Shown: positions 1 to 11,430, counted from the first letter of the stretch. The stretch is DNA of 64,000 bases from Dromiciops gliroides (GCF_019393635.1 NC_057861.1:58140532-58204531), one strand, 5' to 3'. The notes: generated by a model from the letters alone, not told the origin. Numbers and translations: made by a program.

Positions 1-459
1 GTTGTCATCAGATTATTCTGTCATCAAGATGACAGCACGATGTCTCCATCCTTCACATTCTTCAGTGACTTCCCCGACAGGCTTGCCTAGCTTAACAAAC
101 TAAAAAAAAATGACTCTGTCAGCACAAAACATTCCTCTCGGGAGTTATGAACCCAGCCGTGACCTTTCTGCTGCTTACATCATCATCCATTAAGATGTTT
201 TATTCAGATCTTATCAAACAATTCCGTCAATGAGGAATGAGGTAGCACAGGGCTCATCCTGATTGTGGAGAGCTCAGGGGAGTCAGATCTGGTCAGATTC
301 AGTGACATCAACAGATCTGGCTTGAACAGCCAGTTGAGAAGAGAGCTGTTGAGCAAGAGAAGGACAGCACAGGGATGGAGAGTGAGCCTGATCACTTGTG
401 ATAAAACTAAGCAAAACCAGAATGAGGTGGAAAAAGCAATCTATGTAGAGCAAACATTA
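1..459. other. no recognised feature
   Basis: I recognise no gene or repeat family here. The stretch has ordinary base composition, and the open frames that cross it end inside the SINE fragment that follows. Confidence 0.4.
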
Positions 460-527
460 ATTACTTGCTGTGTGACCCTGGGCAAGTCACTTAACCCTTA
501 TTGCCCCACCAAAAAAAAAAAAAAAAG
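460..527 (+). repeat. WSINE1-type SINE, 3' fragment
   Basis: Only the 3' third is present, from ttgctgtgtgaccctgggc to ccttattgcccc, followed by an A-rich tail. The tRNA-derived head is missing, so this is a 5'-truncated copy. Confidence 0.85.
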
Positions 528-1375
528 AAGGGTTATGACCACCAAGCAGAATTTTATATTTGATCCTGGATGTGATAGGGAGACACTGGAGTTTATTGAA
601 TAAGGGAATGACTGGTTCAGATCTAAGCTTCAGGAAGATCACTTACATAGTTGAATGGAGAGTGACCTGGAGTGGAGAGAGACTTGTGGTTGTCAGATCA
701 ACCAACAGGCTACTGCAATAGTTCAGGTATGAGACAATGAGCACTTGCACTGTGATGGTGGCAGTGTCAGAGAAGATAAGGGGTCATTGGGGGGCAGCTA
801 GGTGGCGCAGTGAATAAAGCACCACCCTGAATTCAGGAGGACCTGAGTTCAAATGCAGCCTCAGAGACTTGACACTTACTAGCTGTGTGACCCTGGGCAA
901 GTCACATAACTCTCATTGCCCCATCTCTCCCCCCCCCCCAAAAGGGGTCATGTATGAGAGATGTTGTGAAGGTAGAATTGACAGGACTGAATGTGAGGGT
1001 GGGGTGAGAGTGAGGAATTGAAGATGGTACCTAGGTTCTGAGTCAGGGCAACCTGGAGGAGAATAATGCTTTCGATAGTAGTAGGGAAGTTGGGAAGAGG
1101 GCAGGGTTGGGACAAAAGTAATAATGAGTTCAGTTTTAGACATGGGTTTAAGAGGTCTATGGGGCAGTCAGTTGGAGATGCCAGACTGGAGACCAGAAGA
1201 GAGGTTAGAATTAGATAAAGTAGATTTGGGAATAATCAGCATAGACATAATTGAATCCATGGGAGCTAATGAGTTCACCAAGTAAAATGGAGGGGAAAAA
1301 TGAAGAGGACCAGGACAGAGTCCTTGGGACTGGTCAATGGTTATGACCTAGATGAAGATCCAGCAGAGACAGTGT
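528..1375 (-). repeat. L2-like LINE remnant (ORF2 C-terminal part)
   Basis: Read on the minus strand, the sequence around 913-1143 gives an L2-like C-terminal ORF2 peptide beginning MSKTEL. The surrounding DNA resembles the same part of the L2 copy at 40681-41540. Many stops and shifts show an old, dead copy. A WSINE1 at 791-939 interrupts it. Confidence 0.55.
791..939 (+). repeat. WSINE1-type SINE, full length, subtype A
   Basis: The head is ggggcagctaggtggcgcag; the 3' end is ctcattgcccc followed by a C-rich, then A-rich tail. The flanks share aaggggtcat as a TSD. It lies inside the L2-like remnant. Confidence 0.93.
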
Positions 1376-2043
1376 TTTAAGTACCTACCCAAGGGCGTTT
1401 ATCTGTTGACAACCTACTGCTATCACCTTCTTTTAGCTCCTCATTACCTCCTAATAGGATAGCTGTGAGGACTAGGCTTTAGAGACTGAAAAATACTATA
1501 AAAATGTGAACTATTCTTATGAGCTGTTTTTGCTGTTATTTTTGCTCCTATGTCCATTCTTTCTTTGAATCTATCCTGCATAGAGGACGCTAGCATCATC
1601 TTCCTAGACTAAAACTCTGTCCTCATCAACCCTCTACTCGAAATGCTACTGAAAAGGAATGGTGGAGTTACACAGTGAGACATAGCTGTGAAGGGGCCAG
1701 AATCTGAAACGAAGGCCTGGCCTAGTACTGAAAAGATCTTAGACATCAGACTCGACTGAAAAGCAGTAAAATCAACCAAGAATGAACAAAAAGATGATGA
1801 TACAAAGTGAGGACCCAGTTGGAATATGAAAATGAATTTGTATTAGACATAGGACACATAACTCCATAATTTACTATGGCAGTATTCAGTAGTGAGAGTA
1901 GAGATAATAGATGGAAGAACTCTGGGTTGGGGTTTGACAAGGTATGAGCACCAATAGGACTGGTAGGGAAAGAATGTGAGGGTAGAGGAGAGTTATAGAG
2001 TTCCTTAACTACAGATTCAAGACTATGGAAGAAAGTAAGGTCA
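1376..2043. other. mostly unrecognised; short MIR-like 3' end
   Basis: A MIR-like 3' end (tgtgaggactaggc and following) is visible near 1460-1525. The rest, up to the SINE, resembles old interspersed DNA but I cannot name it. Confidence 0.35.
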
Positions 2044-2191
2044 GGGGCAGCTAGGTTGCCCAGTGGATAAAGCACTGGCCCTGGATTCAGGAGGACCTGA
2101 GTTCAAATCCAGCCTCAGACATTTGACACTTACTAGCTGTGTGACCCTGGGCTTACCCCCAATTGTCTCCCCGCCAAAAAAATAAAATAAA
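2044..2191 (+). repeat. WSINE1-type SINE, mixed subtype
   Basis: Complete head and B-box. It has a subtype-A middle (TTGACAC) with a B-like ccaattg end. The TSD agaaagtaaggtca is exact on both sides. Confidence 0.92.
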
Positions 2192-2764
2192 AGAAAGTAA
2201 GGTCAGATCAGAGGTGATGGACTGGGAGAAGAGAGAGGGATGGATGAAATAGAAAGAGGTTATAATGAAGACAACAGGAGGGGTGAGGCTGAGGAAGAGA
2301 TGAAAGAACAAAGAGACTCTGGTCAGAGAAGGAAATTTTGGAGTTCAAAATCATGGAAGAAGTACAGTTTTGGGTGTTTATGATACATACCTAAGATGAT
2401 TATACCTATGGGTGGCGAAGATGCAGTGAATGTATAGGAGGCTGATGTAGGAAGATGCCAGGGATATCGATATTGAAGGGATATCGATGTATATATTGAT
2501 ACCCCAAATATGAGCACATGGATTGGAGTAAAAAGGAAGGCCAGGAACCATGTACTGAATTCCTTGAGAATCACAGAATTTTGTCAGTCAACATAACCAC
2601 TTACTGTGTTCCAGGCATGGTATTAAACACTGGGGAACTCTGTAGTCAGTCATCTAATGCAATTCATACCCCACCCCCCCAAATTCCCTACAACCTATTC
2701 AACAAGTGGTCATTTAGCCTCTGCTTGAACATCTAAATAGGGGCTGGTGGGCAGGGGTGGGGGG
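2192..2764. other. unrecognised old sequence with an L2-like 3' end
   Basis: 2580-2640 resembles the complement of an L2 3' end (cttactgtgttccaggcatg). Nothing else in this interval is recognisable. Confidence 0.35.
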
Positions 2765-3245
2765 GGGAGTGAGGAGACATCATTAATTCCAAAGACACTC
2801 CATTTCACTTTGGGATAACTCTAATTATTAAAAGTTGTTCCTGACATAAAGCTGGAATTGGCCTCTTTATAAACTCCACCGTTGCTCCTAGTTCTGACTT
2901 TTGGGGTCAAATAGAACAAGTCTAGCTCATCTCCATAGGACTGCCCTTCAAGTACTTGAACACAGCTATCATCATGCTCCCCTTGACTCTTCTGATCTTC
3001 ATGCGCCATGTATTCAAGGGCCTTCCATCCTTTTTAGTCTCCCCACAATACTCTCCAGCTTAAAAATGTCCTTCCTAAACTACGGTGGCCAGGCCTTAAA
3101 TAATACTCCAGATGAGATCTGATGAGTGCAGATGCTTATCACCTCCTTATTCTTGCAAGCTTGGCTTCTCAATGCAGTCCAGGATTGTATTAGCTTTTTT
3201 TTGGCCACTAAAGTTACACCGTTTGCTCATGTTGAGCATTCTCCT
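2765..3245 (-). repeat. CR1/L3-like LINE, 3' region
   Basis: The sequence is the complement of the block seen in plus orientation at 30540-30850 and 53760-54000. Shared blocks include attgctcctagttctgac (here gttgctcctag) and cccttcaagtacttgaa. Orientation follows from the reverse-transcriptase frame of the 29.8-kb copy. Old and diverged. Confidence 0.65.
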
Positions 3246-3379
3246 AAACCACAAAAAGAAGGAAAAGAGGGAGAATAAACTAGAAGCCTGTCAATTTCAA
3301 CAATAAGGATTTGCCCAGGATGATGCTAAGAAGTTGCTGAATGATGTACTCCAAGTACCAGTAAGTGAAGAGAGTGGCC

Positions 3380-3545
3380 AGGGAGCAGAGGATCACAGAT
3401 AGAGAAGCAGAAGGGACATTCGAGTCCACTAATTCCCTCATGAGGAAACTGAGGCACAGAGAAGTGACTTGCTCAGTTAGTAGGTATCTTTGGCAGTATT
3501 TGAATTCAGGTCTTTCTGACTGCAAGTTCTATGGGTTATGGAAAA
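3380..3545. repeat. MIR/L3-end-like SINE remnant
   Basis: Contains the core-SINE block atgaggaaactgaggcacag followed by agtgacttgctcag and tgaattcaggtctt. This is typical of old MIR-related elements. Confidence 0.6.
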
Positions 3546-3590
3546 AGCTAGTTTTTTGTGAGTGTAAGAAGATTGAAAGTATATGAAATG

Positions 3591-3749
3591 GGGGCAGCTA
3601 GGTGGCACAGTGGATAAAACACCAGCCCTGGAATCAGCAGGACCTGAGTACAAATATGGTCTCAGACAATTGACACTTACTTGGCTGTGTGACCCTGGGC
3701 GAGTCACTTAACCCTCATTGCTCTGCAGAAAAAAAAAGAAAAAGAAAAA
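3591..3749 (+). repeat. WSINE1-type SINE, full length, subtype A
   Basis: Complete from ggggcagctagg to an A-rich tail. TSD is agtatatg[a/c]aatg on the two sides. Confidence 0.92.
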
Positions 3750-3984
3750 AGTATATGCAATGAAAAGCTGATAATGAGTGTATTAATGATAGAGGGAGGG
3801 AAATGAAGGAAGGGATTAGATATGGCTAAGGTTGGGAGATGTGAATCTATCCACAAGATGACTTTAGGAATACCATATACTCATAATATTTGGAGAGGAG
3901 TAGGGTTTCTGGATTTGTTATTTTATCAGGTTTTGGAACACCTTCTATTAATTCAGATCACAACTATTCTGTAATTGATATAGT

Positions 3985-4110
3985 CTTAGATAGTAGTCTG
4001 GGGGTGCTGAGAGGTTATGTGACCTGCCCAAGATCACAAAGCCAATATGTGTTAGAGGTGGCACTTGAACCCAGGTCTTCCTGATCCCCAAACCAACCCT
4101 CTATCCAGTA
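3985..4110. repeat. MIR-like SINE remnant
   Basis: Shows ttatgtgacctgcccaagat, then cacttgaacccaggtcttcc and the end-like ctctatccag. This is a degenerate core-SINE of no finer class. Confidence 0.5.
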
Positions 4111-4122
4111 TTCCCTACTATC

Positions 4123-4394
4123 CTTCCTAATAATAACTCACATTTATATAGCACTTTCAAGTTTACAAAGTCCCTTATTTACATTCTTATTTGAACCTCA
4201 AAACAACATAGTTGTTCAGTATTTAGTCGCTTCTCAGTCGTATTCTTCTCCAGCGCATTTTGCAGATGAGGAAATTGAAGCAAAAGGGTTAAATGACTTG
4301 TCCAGGCTCACACAGCTCGGTAAATATTTGAAAACGGATTTGATCAGCTTTCCTGATCCAGGCTCAGCACTCACTGCGCCACCTAGCTGTTCAC
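4123..4394 (-). repeat. MIR/MAR1-type SINE remnant
   Basis: Begins with tcacatttatatagcacttt, an old MIR-like 3' end. It runs into MAR1-like sequence ending in the complement of the WSINE1/MAR1 head (gcgccacctagctg). It may be two joined elements. Confidence 0.55.
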
Positions 4395-4520
4395 GTGAAG
4401 TAGTGACAGATGAGGAAAACTGGAATAATGAGAAGGTGACTTCCCCATGACTATATAGCTAATTAGTATTATTATCAGGGTTCCAGACCAGACCTTCCTG
4501 ATTCTAAATCCAGTGTCCTA
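4395..4520. repeat. MIR-like SINE remnant
   Basis: Carries gatgaggaaaactgg, gtgacttccccatgac and ccttcctgattctaaatcc, the diverged order of a MIR core. Confidence 0.4.
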
Positions 4521-4739
4521 CAATGACAGAGAGCTAGGTTGGTATGGATGTTCCTCCTCCAAACTGCAGTGAGCTAGGGGTGGGTTACCAGCTGGGTATC
4601 CGGATCGGTAAATAACTGAAAATAAGAAAGGTCTCCAGTGGCCAGACTGAACTCCTACATAGTGCCAACTCTGCAGCTCCTTCCCAAGATGGAAGGGAAT
4701 GTTGGGAGCCTCTATCTTTCCCATCTTGTTTTTCTGCAT
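4521..4739. other. no recognised feature
   Basis: I see no repeat or coding signal that I can name here. Confidence 0.35.
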
Positions 4740-4982
4740 TTAATTCAGTTAGGTCCAATTCTTTCTAACCCCTTTTGGGGCTTTCTTGGCAAAGATGCTA
4801 GAGTGATTTGACATTTCCTTTTCCAGCTCATTTTACAGATGAGGAAACTGAGGCAAACAGGGTTAAATGACTTGCCCAGAGTCACACAGCTAGTTAGTGT
4901 CTGAGGCCACATTAGAACCCAAGAAGATGAGTCCTCCTGACTTCAGGGCCAGTGCTCGATCTACTGCGCCACCTAGCTGCCC
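4740..4982 (-). repeat. MAR1-type SINE
   Basis: The complement of the full MAR1 plan: cttggcaaagatgctagagt, then gatgaggaaactgaggcaaa, then the tRNA-like head complement gcgccacctagctgccc at the right end. Confidence 0.85.
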
Positions 4983-5013
4983 GTCATCTTTTCCATGCCA
5001 TACGTCAAAACCC

Positions 5014-5034
5014 TTATATATATATATATATATA
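5014..5034. repeat. (TA)n microsatellite
   Basis: Uninterrupted TA dinucleotides directly beside the T-rich end of the next SINE. It may have grown from the SINE tail. Confidence 0.9.
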
Positions 5035-5036
5035 TT

Positions 5037-5187
5037 TATTTTTTTTTTTTGGTGAGGCAATTGGGGTTAAGTGACTTGCCCAGGGTCACACAGCTAGTAA
5101 GTGTTAAGTATCTGAGGCTGGATTTGAACTCAGGTCCTCCTGACTCCAGGGTCGGTGCTCTATCCACTGTGCCAGGTAGCTGCCCCC
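5037..5187 (-). repeat. WSINE1-type SINE, full length, subtype B
   Basis: T-rich start, then ggtgaggcaattggggttaa, then the complement of the head. The sites gtgttaag and ctgactccag place it in subtype B. Confidence 0.92.
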
Positions 5188-5396
5188 CTCTTATATATTT
5201 ATCCCCTATCTCCTTCTTTACTCCACTCTCTGAGGAGAAGGTTATCCTTATCAAGGCCAAAACCTTTATTTGTCCCCTCAATCCCTTCCCCTCTTGTTTC
5301 CTCTGGGAACTCATCTCAGTGACCAATTTACTCTCTCCTTCCTCCCCTTCTAGCTTTCCTCCCCACGCCTTTTTCTTTGTTAAAAACCTCAACTTG

Positions 5397-5545
5397 GGGG
5401 CAGCTAGGTGGCACAGTGGATAAAGCACCAGCCCTGGATTCAGGAGGATCTGAGTTCAAATTTGGCCTCAGACACAACACTAGTTATGTGACCCTGGGCA
5501 AGTCACTTAACCCTCATTGCCCTGCAAAAAAACAAAAAACAAAAA
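5397..5545 (+). repeat. WSINE1-type SINE, subtype A, small internal deletion
   Basis: Complete ends. The usual acttgacacttactagctg is shortened to acaacactagttatg. TSD is aaaac(c)ctcaacttg. Confidence 0.92.
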
Positions 5546-5694
5546 ACCCTCAACTTGACCTTAATATCTTCTCAATGTGTTATCTTATTTCTCCCCTCCT
5601 GGAAAGAATGATCAACACTCACTGCCTCTACTTCCTTATCACTCAAATACTTCTAAATTCTCTTGCAACCTGGCTTTGGACTCTACTATTCCAT

Positions 5695-5920
5695 AGAGAG
5701 TTAGAACTGCATAGTGACATAGTGCTGGTCCTAGAGTCAGGAAAACTTGACTTCTAAATCCCATCTCTGATATTGGCTGTGTGATCATGGACAAATCACT
5801 TAACCTCTCTGAGCCCCAGTTATCTGTAAAAAGGTAATGATCATAGCTGTGATTAATGCCTATCTCATGCATTATTGTGAGGCCCAAATAAGATGATGTT
5901 TGCAAACCTGAAAGTCTGAA
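5695..5920 (+). repeat. MIR SINE
   Basis: In order: agtgctggtcctagagtcag, tgtgtgatcatggacaaatc, acttaacctctctgagcc, then the 3' end with ttgtgaggcccaaataagat. This is the MIR layout in plus orientation. Confidence 0.7.
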
Positions 5921-5924
5921 CTTC

Positions 5925-6690
5925 TCACCTGGACTACTGCAGTAGCTCCTTATCTTCTTGGCTGTAAACCTCAAATAACAATTAATTCTTTACAGCTGTA
6001 GGGTCTCCCATCTCTAACCCACATTCCATACAGCTGACAAATGCTTATCCCGAAAGTACAGTTCCAAGTGCTGTTCCCCTGTTCAAGAACTCAAGTGGCT
6101 TCCTTTTTGTCTCTAGGATAAAAAAGAAGCCTCTCTCTTTGGCCTTTCATTTCCCTTCCAACAGGCTCTACCTTTCTGGGTTTATTACAGGTACTCACAG
6201 TGCTTTCTACATCCCAGCCAAATTAGCCAGCTTTTGGACTTTTTTTCTTTTTCTTTTCTTTCTTTCTTTTTTTTTCTTTGCGAGGCAATGAGGCGTTAAG
6301 TGACTTGCCCAGGGTCACACAGCCAGTGTCAGGTGTCTGAGGCTGGATTTGAACTCAGGTCCTCCTGAATCCAGGGCTGGTGCTTTACCCACTGCATCAC
6401 CCAGTTGCTCCCCTGGACTCCTTGTAAAAGACATTCCATCTCCCTCCCCATGCCTGCAGTCTTCCCTCCTTACTTCTGACTCCCAGAATCCGTCACTTCC
6501 TTCAGATTTCCCCAGTTTGTAGAGCTCTCCTCCCAGAAATTATTTGGTATCGATTCCATGTGCATGTTGTTTCCAACCAATAGAATGAAAGCTCCTTGAG
6601 GACAGGGATGGTTTTGTTTTTGTCTTTGTAACCCACTTAACACAGAGCCTAGCTGTTAGGTGCTTCATAAAGGCTTGCTAAATTGAACTA
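5925..6690 (+). repeat. L2-like LINE 3' end
   Basis: Ends with the typical L2 3' UTR block: aatgaaagctccttgaggac, then cacagagcctagctgttagg and a diverged aataaatgctt-like end. Split by the WSINE1 at 6241-6413. Confidence 0.65.
6241..6413 (-). repeat. WSINE1-type SINE, subtype A
   Basis: T/C-rich tail complement, gcaatgaggcgttaag, then the head complement ending gttgctcccc. The flanking repeat tggact is a short TSD. Confidence 0.9.
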
Positions 6691-7082
6691 TTACTTTTAT
6701 TATGGAAACTACTTTCTCCAAGTTTATCAACATCTCCAAGGTTACTAACAATCTATTAACATATAAATGATGTCATCCAAAGGCATGATTCTTGTCCTTT
6801 CCGTAGCTTTTGACACTGCTGATGAGTCCCTCTTACTCTCCATTCACTCTTTTCTTGGCTTTCAGAGATACTGCTCTCTGGTGGCTTTCCTCCTCCCTGT
6901 CTGGGAACTCCTCAATCTCTTTTCCTGGATTTATCTCCTGATACTTTTGCTTGTGCTAGTGCTTTGTCCTGGGTCTTCCTTCATCTCTTCTTTCTCTGTA
7001 TTCTCTTGCTTGTGGATTTCAAGAGTTCTGTAGATTCAATTATTATCTCTATGGAAATGACTCCAAATTCTATCTATCTAGT

Positions 7083-7243
7083 CTTTTTTTTCTTTCTTTC
7101 TTTTTTTGGTGAGGCAATTGGGGTTAAGTGACTTGCCCAGGGTCACACAGCTAGTAAATGTCAAGTGTCTGAGGCCAAATTTGAACTCAGGTCCTCCTGA
7201 TTCCAGGGCCGGTGCTCTATCCACTTCGCCACCTAGCTGCCCC
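7083..7243 (-). repeat. WSINE1-type SINE, mixed subtype
   Basis: B-type tail (ggcaattggggttaag) and ctctatcc, but with the A-type gtcaag and gattcc sites. TSD tatctagt. Confidence 0.92.
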
Positions 7244-7273
7244 TATCTAGTTTTAATTATCCTTCTGAACCCA

Positions 7274-7282
7274 TGTGCGTGC

Positions 7283-7319
<37 letters not shown>

Positions 7320-7328
7320 TGCATGTGC
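7274..7328. repeat. (TG)n microsatellite
   Basis: TG/CG dinucleotide run inside the L2-like remnant, flanked by gcgtgcgtgcgt imperfect units. Confidence 0.9.
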
Positions 7329-7444
7329 ATAAAACCAACTTCCTGTTAGACATCTCCCGGATGCCCTTTAGGTATCTCAAATTCAGCATCTCTAAAACAA
7401 CTCATGGTCTTCATTTCCAACACCTCTCCAGTCTCTAGACTTCT

Positions 7445-7560
7445 CTGACCCTTCTACTTATTACCTATGGAACTTTGGATAAGTCATGTAACCTCACTTT
7501 CCTCATTTGTAAGATGACTCCTAAGGTTCCTTCCAACTCTAAATCTATGATCTATGATCT
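7445..7560 (+). repeat. MIR SINE 3' part
   Basis: Shows ggataagtcatgtaacctca, ctcatttgtaagatg and ttccttccaactctaaat, in MIR order. Confidence 0.6.
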
Positions 7561-7721
7561 GATCACCCAGGCACCATAACTCTGGAATCACCTTTGACTC
7601 TTGCACCTTCCTGTATCCAATCATTTGCTAGATCTTGTTGATTCCACCTTCATTGCCTCTGTTGGTAGCATTATCTTCTTCCCAATCACTTGACTATCTC
7701 TTTATTTCAGCCCATCATTAC

Positions 7722-7888
7722 TTCTTTTTTTTTGTTTTTTGTTTTTTAGTGAGGCAATTGGGGTTAAGTGACTTGCCCAGGGTCACACAGCTAGTAAGTG
7801 TTAAGTGTCTGAGGCCGGATTTGAACTCAGGTACTACTGACTCCAGGGCTGGCGCTCTATCCACTGCGCCACCTAGGTGCCCCCCCCC
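7722..7888 (-). repeat. WSINE1-type SINE, full length, subtype B
   Basis: Long T/G-rich tail complement, gtgttaagtgtctgagg, ctgactccag, and a C-rich head complement. TSD is approximately cattacttctt / agttacttctt. Confidence 0.92.
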
Positions 7889-8182
7889 CATAGTTACTTC
7901 TTGCTGATACTTCTGTAATTGCCTTCCAAATGCTCCTATCCATAGACACATCCAGTTACATGACCATGCATAAGTAATTTAACTTCTTTGTGCCCTAGAC
8001 AATTTTGTATGAATGTAAGTTATAGATGAGATGCCCACCTATAGTGACTGTAAAAGTTTTCACACTGAAAATTTTTTAAACTGATCAAATCACAGATCTA
8101 GACCATGTCTGAAAATGTTTTTAATGTGATCATTTTCTTATTATACAGGTATTTTTCCTTCTCGTTTTTGTTTATATGTTGT

Positions 8183-8329
8183 TGTTTTTTTTGGGCGGGG
8201 CAATGGGGGTTAAGTGACTTGCCCAGGGTCACACAGCTAGTAAGTGTCAAGTGTCTGAGGCCGGATTTGAACTCAGGTACTCCTGAATCAAGGGCTGGTG
8301 CTTTATCCACTGCACCACCTAGCCACCCC
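8183..8329 (-). repeat. WSINE1-type SINE, subtype A
   Basis: gggcaatgggggttaagtg at the tail side and ccacctagccacccc at the head side. Flanks share tgtttatat / tgtttgtat. Confidence 0.92.
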
Positions 8330-8408
8330 TCTGTTTGTATATTTTTAGATTAAGTTAGCAAGAAATAATTTTAAGCAATGTCATCCTTTTACCTATTGAA
8401 TGAAATAT

Positions 8409-8695
8409 TAATAATAATTATATTAGTTAACATTTATATAGTGCCTATTTTGTGCCAAGCACTGTGCTAAGCAACTTACAAATATTATTTTGTGTAATAC
8501 TCACAACAACATTGAATGGTGGTTGCAATTATAATAACTCCCTTTTTACAGATTAAAAAAACAACAAATCCAGGCAAACAGAGGCCAAATGACTTGCTCA
8601 AGGTTATATAGCTAATAAGTGCCTGAGGCCCGAATGGATCTTGGGTCTTCCCATTTCTGGGGCTAGTGCTCCATCCACTGCATCCCCTAGCTCGA
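8409..8695. repeat. MIR-like SINE with L2/L3-type end
   Basis: Starts with aacatttatatagtgcctat and caagcactgtgctaag, followed by aatgacttgctcaagg and a degenerate head end. Same plan as 50478-50805. Confidence 0.65.
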
Positions 8696-8699
8696 GTTT

Positions 8700-9035
8700 G
8701 ACATTTGAGGCCATTTGAAATGCAAGGTCTTCTTACATTTCTAGCCTTCTATTCCCTTTCACTTTCCAGCACAACCAGATTGCTCATCATTCCCCAAATA
8801 TCTCCCTCACTTTCCTGCCTCTATTACTTGTTCATGTTATTCCCTAGACCTGGATTGCCCTCCTTCCGCTATCCACCAGTTATCATCTTACTTATCCTTC
8901 AAGGTCCAGATCAAATGGGTGACCCCACTTCATGAAGCATTCTTTGATCCCCAGAAGCAGAAGTGATCCCTCTTTTCTCTGAACCCAAACTATACTTTGG
9001 CATTCTCATATAATGTTGTATTTATTTTCATGACA
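8700..9035 (+). repeat. L2-like LINE 3' part
   Basis: ccttcaaggtccagatcaaa and catgaagcattctttgatcc follow the L2 3' order seen again at 31640-32000. Strongly diverged. Confidence 0.5.
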
Positions 9036-9039
9036 TTGA

Positions 9040-9215
9040 AGTAATTCTATGACTAAGTCTACAATTTTCTCATAAGAAAAATGGGTATAATAATTTTCAC
9101 CCTTTCCCTTCATAGGATGACTGTGAGGATAAAATAATTGTTGGAATATTATATGTAAAATATATTATGATGAAAAAACTCTCCATAAATGTCAGCTATT
9201 ATCATTAAATCTCTT
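9040..9215 (+). repeat. MIR SINE 3' part
   Basis: cataagaaaaatgggtataa, then ggatgactgtgaggataaaa, then taaatgtcagctattatc. This is a typical MIR 3' half. Confidence 0.6.
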
Positions 9216-9278
9216 ACTTTAGAAGAGAAATACCTTCCTCTTATTATCACCATTCCACATATTCGTGTTAATCAATCA

Positions 9279-9434
9279 GGGGCAGCTAGGTGGCACAGTG
9301 AATAAAGCACCAGCCCAGGATTCAGGAGGACCTGAGTTCAAATCCAGCCTCAGACACTTGACACTTACTAGTTGTGTGACCCTGGGCAAGTCACTTAACC
9401 CTCATTGCCCCACAAAAAAAAAATAAAATAAAAA
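9279..9434 (+). repeat. WSINE1-type SINE, full length, subtype A
   Basis: Complete head to A-rich tail. TSD tgttaatcaatca is exact. It interrupts an L2-like 3' end whose caagcatttattaagtgcct follows at 9450. Confidence 0.94.
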
Positions 9435-9479
9435 TCATGTTAATCAATCAACAAGCATTTATTAAGTGCCTACTGTCAC

Positions 9480-11250
9480 ATATCTGAACAAAATAGATTG
9501 CTAGAAAGTGCCTGAAATTCCTGGGATTTTGTGGAGTTGGGTTCCTATTTTTGTAAATGACATTTAAAAAAAAACCCACTCAACTCTGTGGCATGCAAGG
9601 GATAGCTGAATATGGCTCATGGATTTGACTGATGAATAGTTTTTATATACTGTATAAGCAGTTTTTACAGAACTTTCTTTAAACTCTTAAATGTTCCCAG
9701 ATGTGGTTTGCAGGATCCTGGTGTAATTCCAACACCTGCTGCATAGGACTGACAAGGATTCATTTTGGCAAGCACCAAAGATTCCATTTCAGAAACTAAA
9801 TGATCCAGAATTATGTTCTAAGCCACATTTGCAGATACAGCAGACCCCTGCCGTATTTACAAAATAGCACATAGTTTTATAATTAGAAGAGAGGGACATA
9901 GGTTGCTGGGAAAGCTGTAATTTACAGTGGAGACAAGAAAACAAAAATGTTTAATTCTAAAACAAGTCACTGCCTCTTGGGATAATTGGCAACTCCAGCT
10001 TAAGTTCTAAAAAGGTGTTACGGCTAAATGGAAGAACTTGTTACTTCCACTCAGGTCTTCCCCAGATGCTTCACCGTGGTATAAAGAGAATTCTGAGTTT
10101 TCAAAGGCTATGCCCATGAAATGCAAACATTGGTAGGTTCCACTAAGATGGAAAAGCTTCAGCTATGGGCCTGGATGACTGCCCTGTTTTTAGGGATGCT
10201 CATCATCAGAAGGCTGGCACCAAGTGAGGAATTTTGGAGGGCTTGCTTTAGGTGAAGGAAATGCCCACATCAGTGAAATCATGGATTCTTGAAATGCTAA
10301 AGTAATTTAAAGTGTGAATAAATAGCTTTCCAAATTGTAATTGGCTATCAGAGCATGTTTGGGCCTCTCACTGGCATATCCTTTCTTTCCCCTGTTCTGC
10401 TTGCTGGCGTTTCCAGCTATCGAGGATCCGTGAATGCCAGTTCTCACAGCTGTGAAGAAGCAGGAGGGGATAAGGTGGGCATTTGAGTCAGGGGACAACA
10501 TGTGCTAGAGCTTGGAATGGTTTGGAGACAGTGAGGGACGAGAAAAGGCAAACATGAGAGAACGTGTCATTTCTAAGTCTCCGTTTCTTATTAGATTTTA
10601 AACTCCTTGAAGATATAGACTTGGTCATTTTACATCTTTGCATCGTCAGTACCAATTCTCGTACTTCAACACTCTAGAGACCCCCCGATTTCATTGGTGT
10701 ATCTGTTCCCTCCAGCAATGCAGATCATAGCCCTTTAATGCCTTGGGAGATAGTTCTGTGAGTTGCTGAGTCAGAAAAAAAATTAATTCTCCATGCCAAT
10801 ATTGTGGTAATGAACCTTTCTGACCTTAGCTTGGCAGGACCTCAGACAACAGACACACACTCTGTCACCAGGTCCACACCTGCAGCTTGATTCTATTCTG
10901 TGATCATAACCTTCAGTCATGGAGGGTTAACTCAAAGTACTATGAGAACTTTATTGGTGAGCCTGGCCCATGGGAGACAATGAAAACGTATCTGATGAAT
11001 CAAAATCTATAAAAGAGGAATGATAATTGTAAGAAATTTATATGTAATTATAATAATGCATCCTACCTTTTTCATGTTGTTTCAAGTTTTCAAGAAAGCA
11101 TGTTGTGAACCACAAAGCAGTATAACATGTGAGCTATTACTATGATTATAAACCCCCCTAAATGCTTTAAGCTGAAACTTAGTTGATGAAAAGATAATGA
11201 TTAGTACAAAGTAATAGGTAGGTACCTGTCACTGAGTGGTATACATAATA
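9480..11250. other. repeat-poor interval, no gene recognised
   Basis: Apart from an L2-like block near 10590-10650 (ttttaaactccttgaagata) I see no repeat, no long open frame and no splice-bounded exon that I recognise. It is the longest apparently single-copy stretch in the window. Confidence 0.5.
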
Positions 11251-11267
11251 AGTGCCTTTGACTTTCT

Positions 11268-11430
11268 TTCTCTTTTAAGAAAAAATTTTTTTTTGGTGGG
11301 GCATTGAGGGTTAAGTGACTTGCCCAAGGTCACACAGCTAGTAAGTGTCAAGTGCCTGAGGCCAGATTTGAACTCAGGTCCTCCTGAATCCAGGGCTGGT
11401 GTTTTATCCCCTCTACCACTTAGCTGCTCC
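11268..11430 (-). repeat. WSINE1-type SINE, subtype A
   Basis: T-rich start, ggggcattgagggttaag, head complement cttagctgctcc. The 15-bp TSD tgcctttgactttct is exact at 11253-11267 and 11431-11445. Confidence 0.95.

Larger units (their letters stand above)
6760..7950 (+). repeat. L2-like LINE, reverse-transcriptase and C-terminal region
   Basis: The frame at 6767-7033 keeps an L2-like AFDTADESLLLS motif of the reverse transcriptase. The DNA at 7330-7410 matches the later L2 ORF2 part (gttagacatctcccggatgc). Two WSINE1 copies, a TG repeat and a MIR fragment interrupt it. Confidence 0.6.

Noticed and set aside
791..860. tRNA gene (A-box and B-box words in SINE heads)
   Set aside because: The head is only tRNA-derived; no cloverleaf acceptor stem or anticodon arm can be closed, and it repeats about 45 times with SINE bodies.
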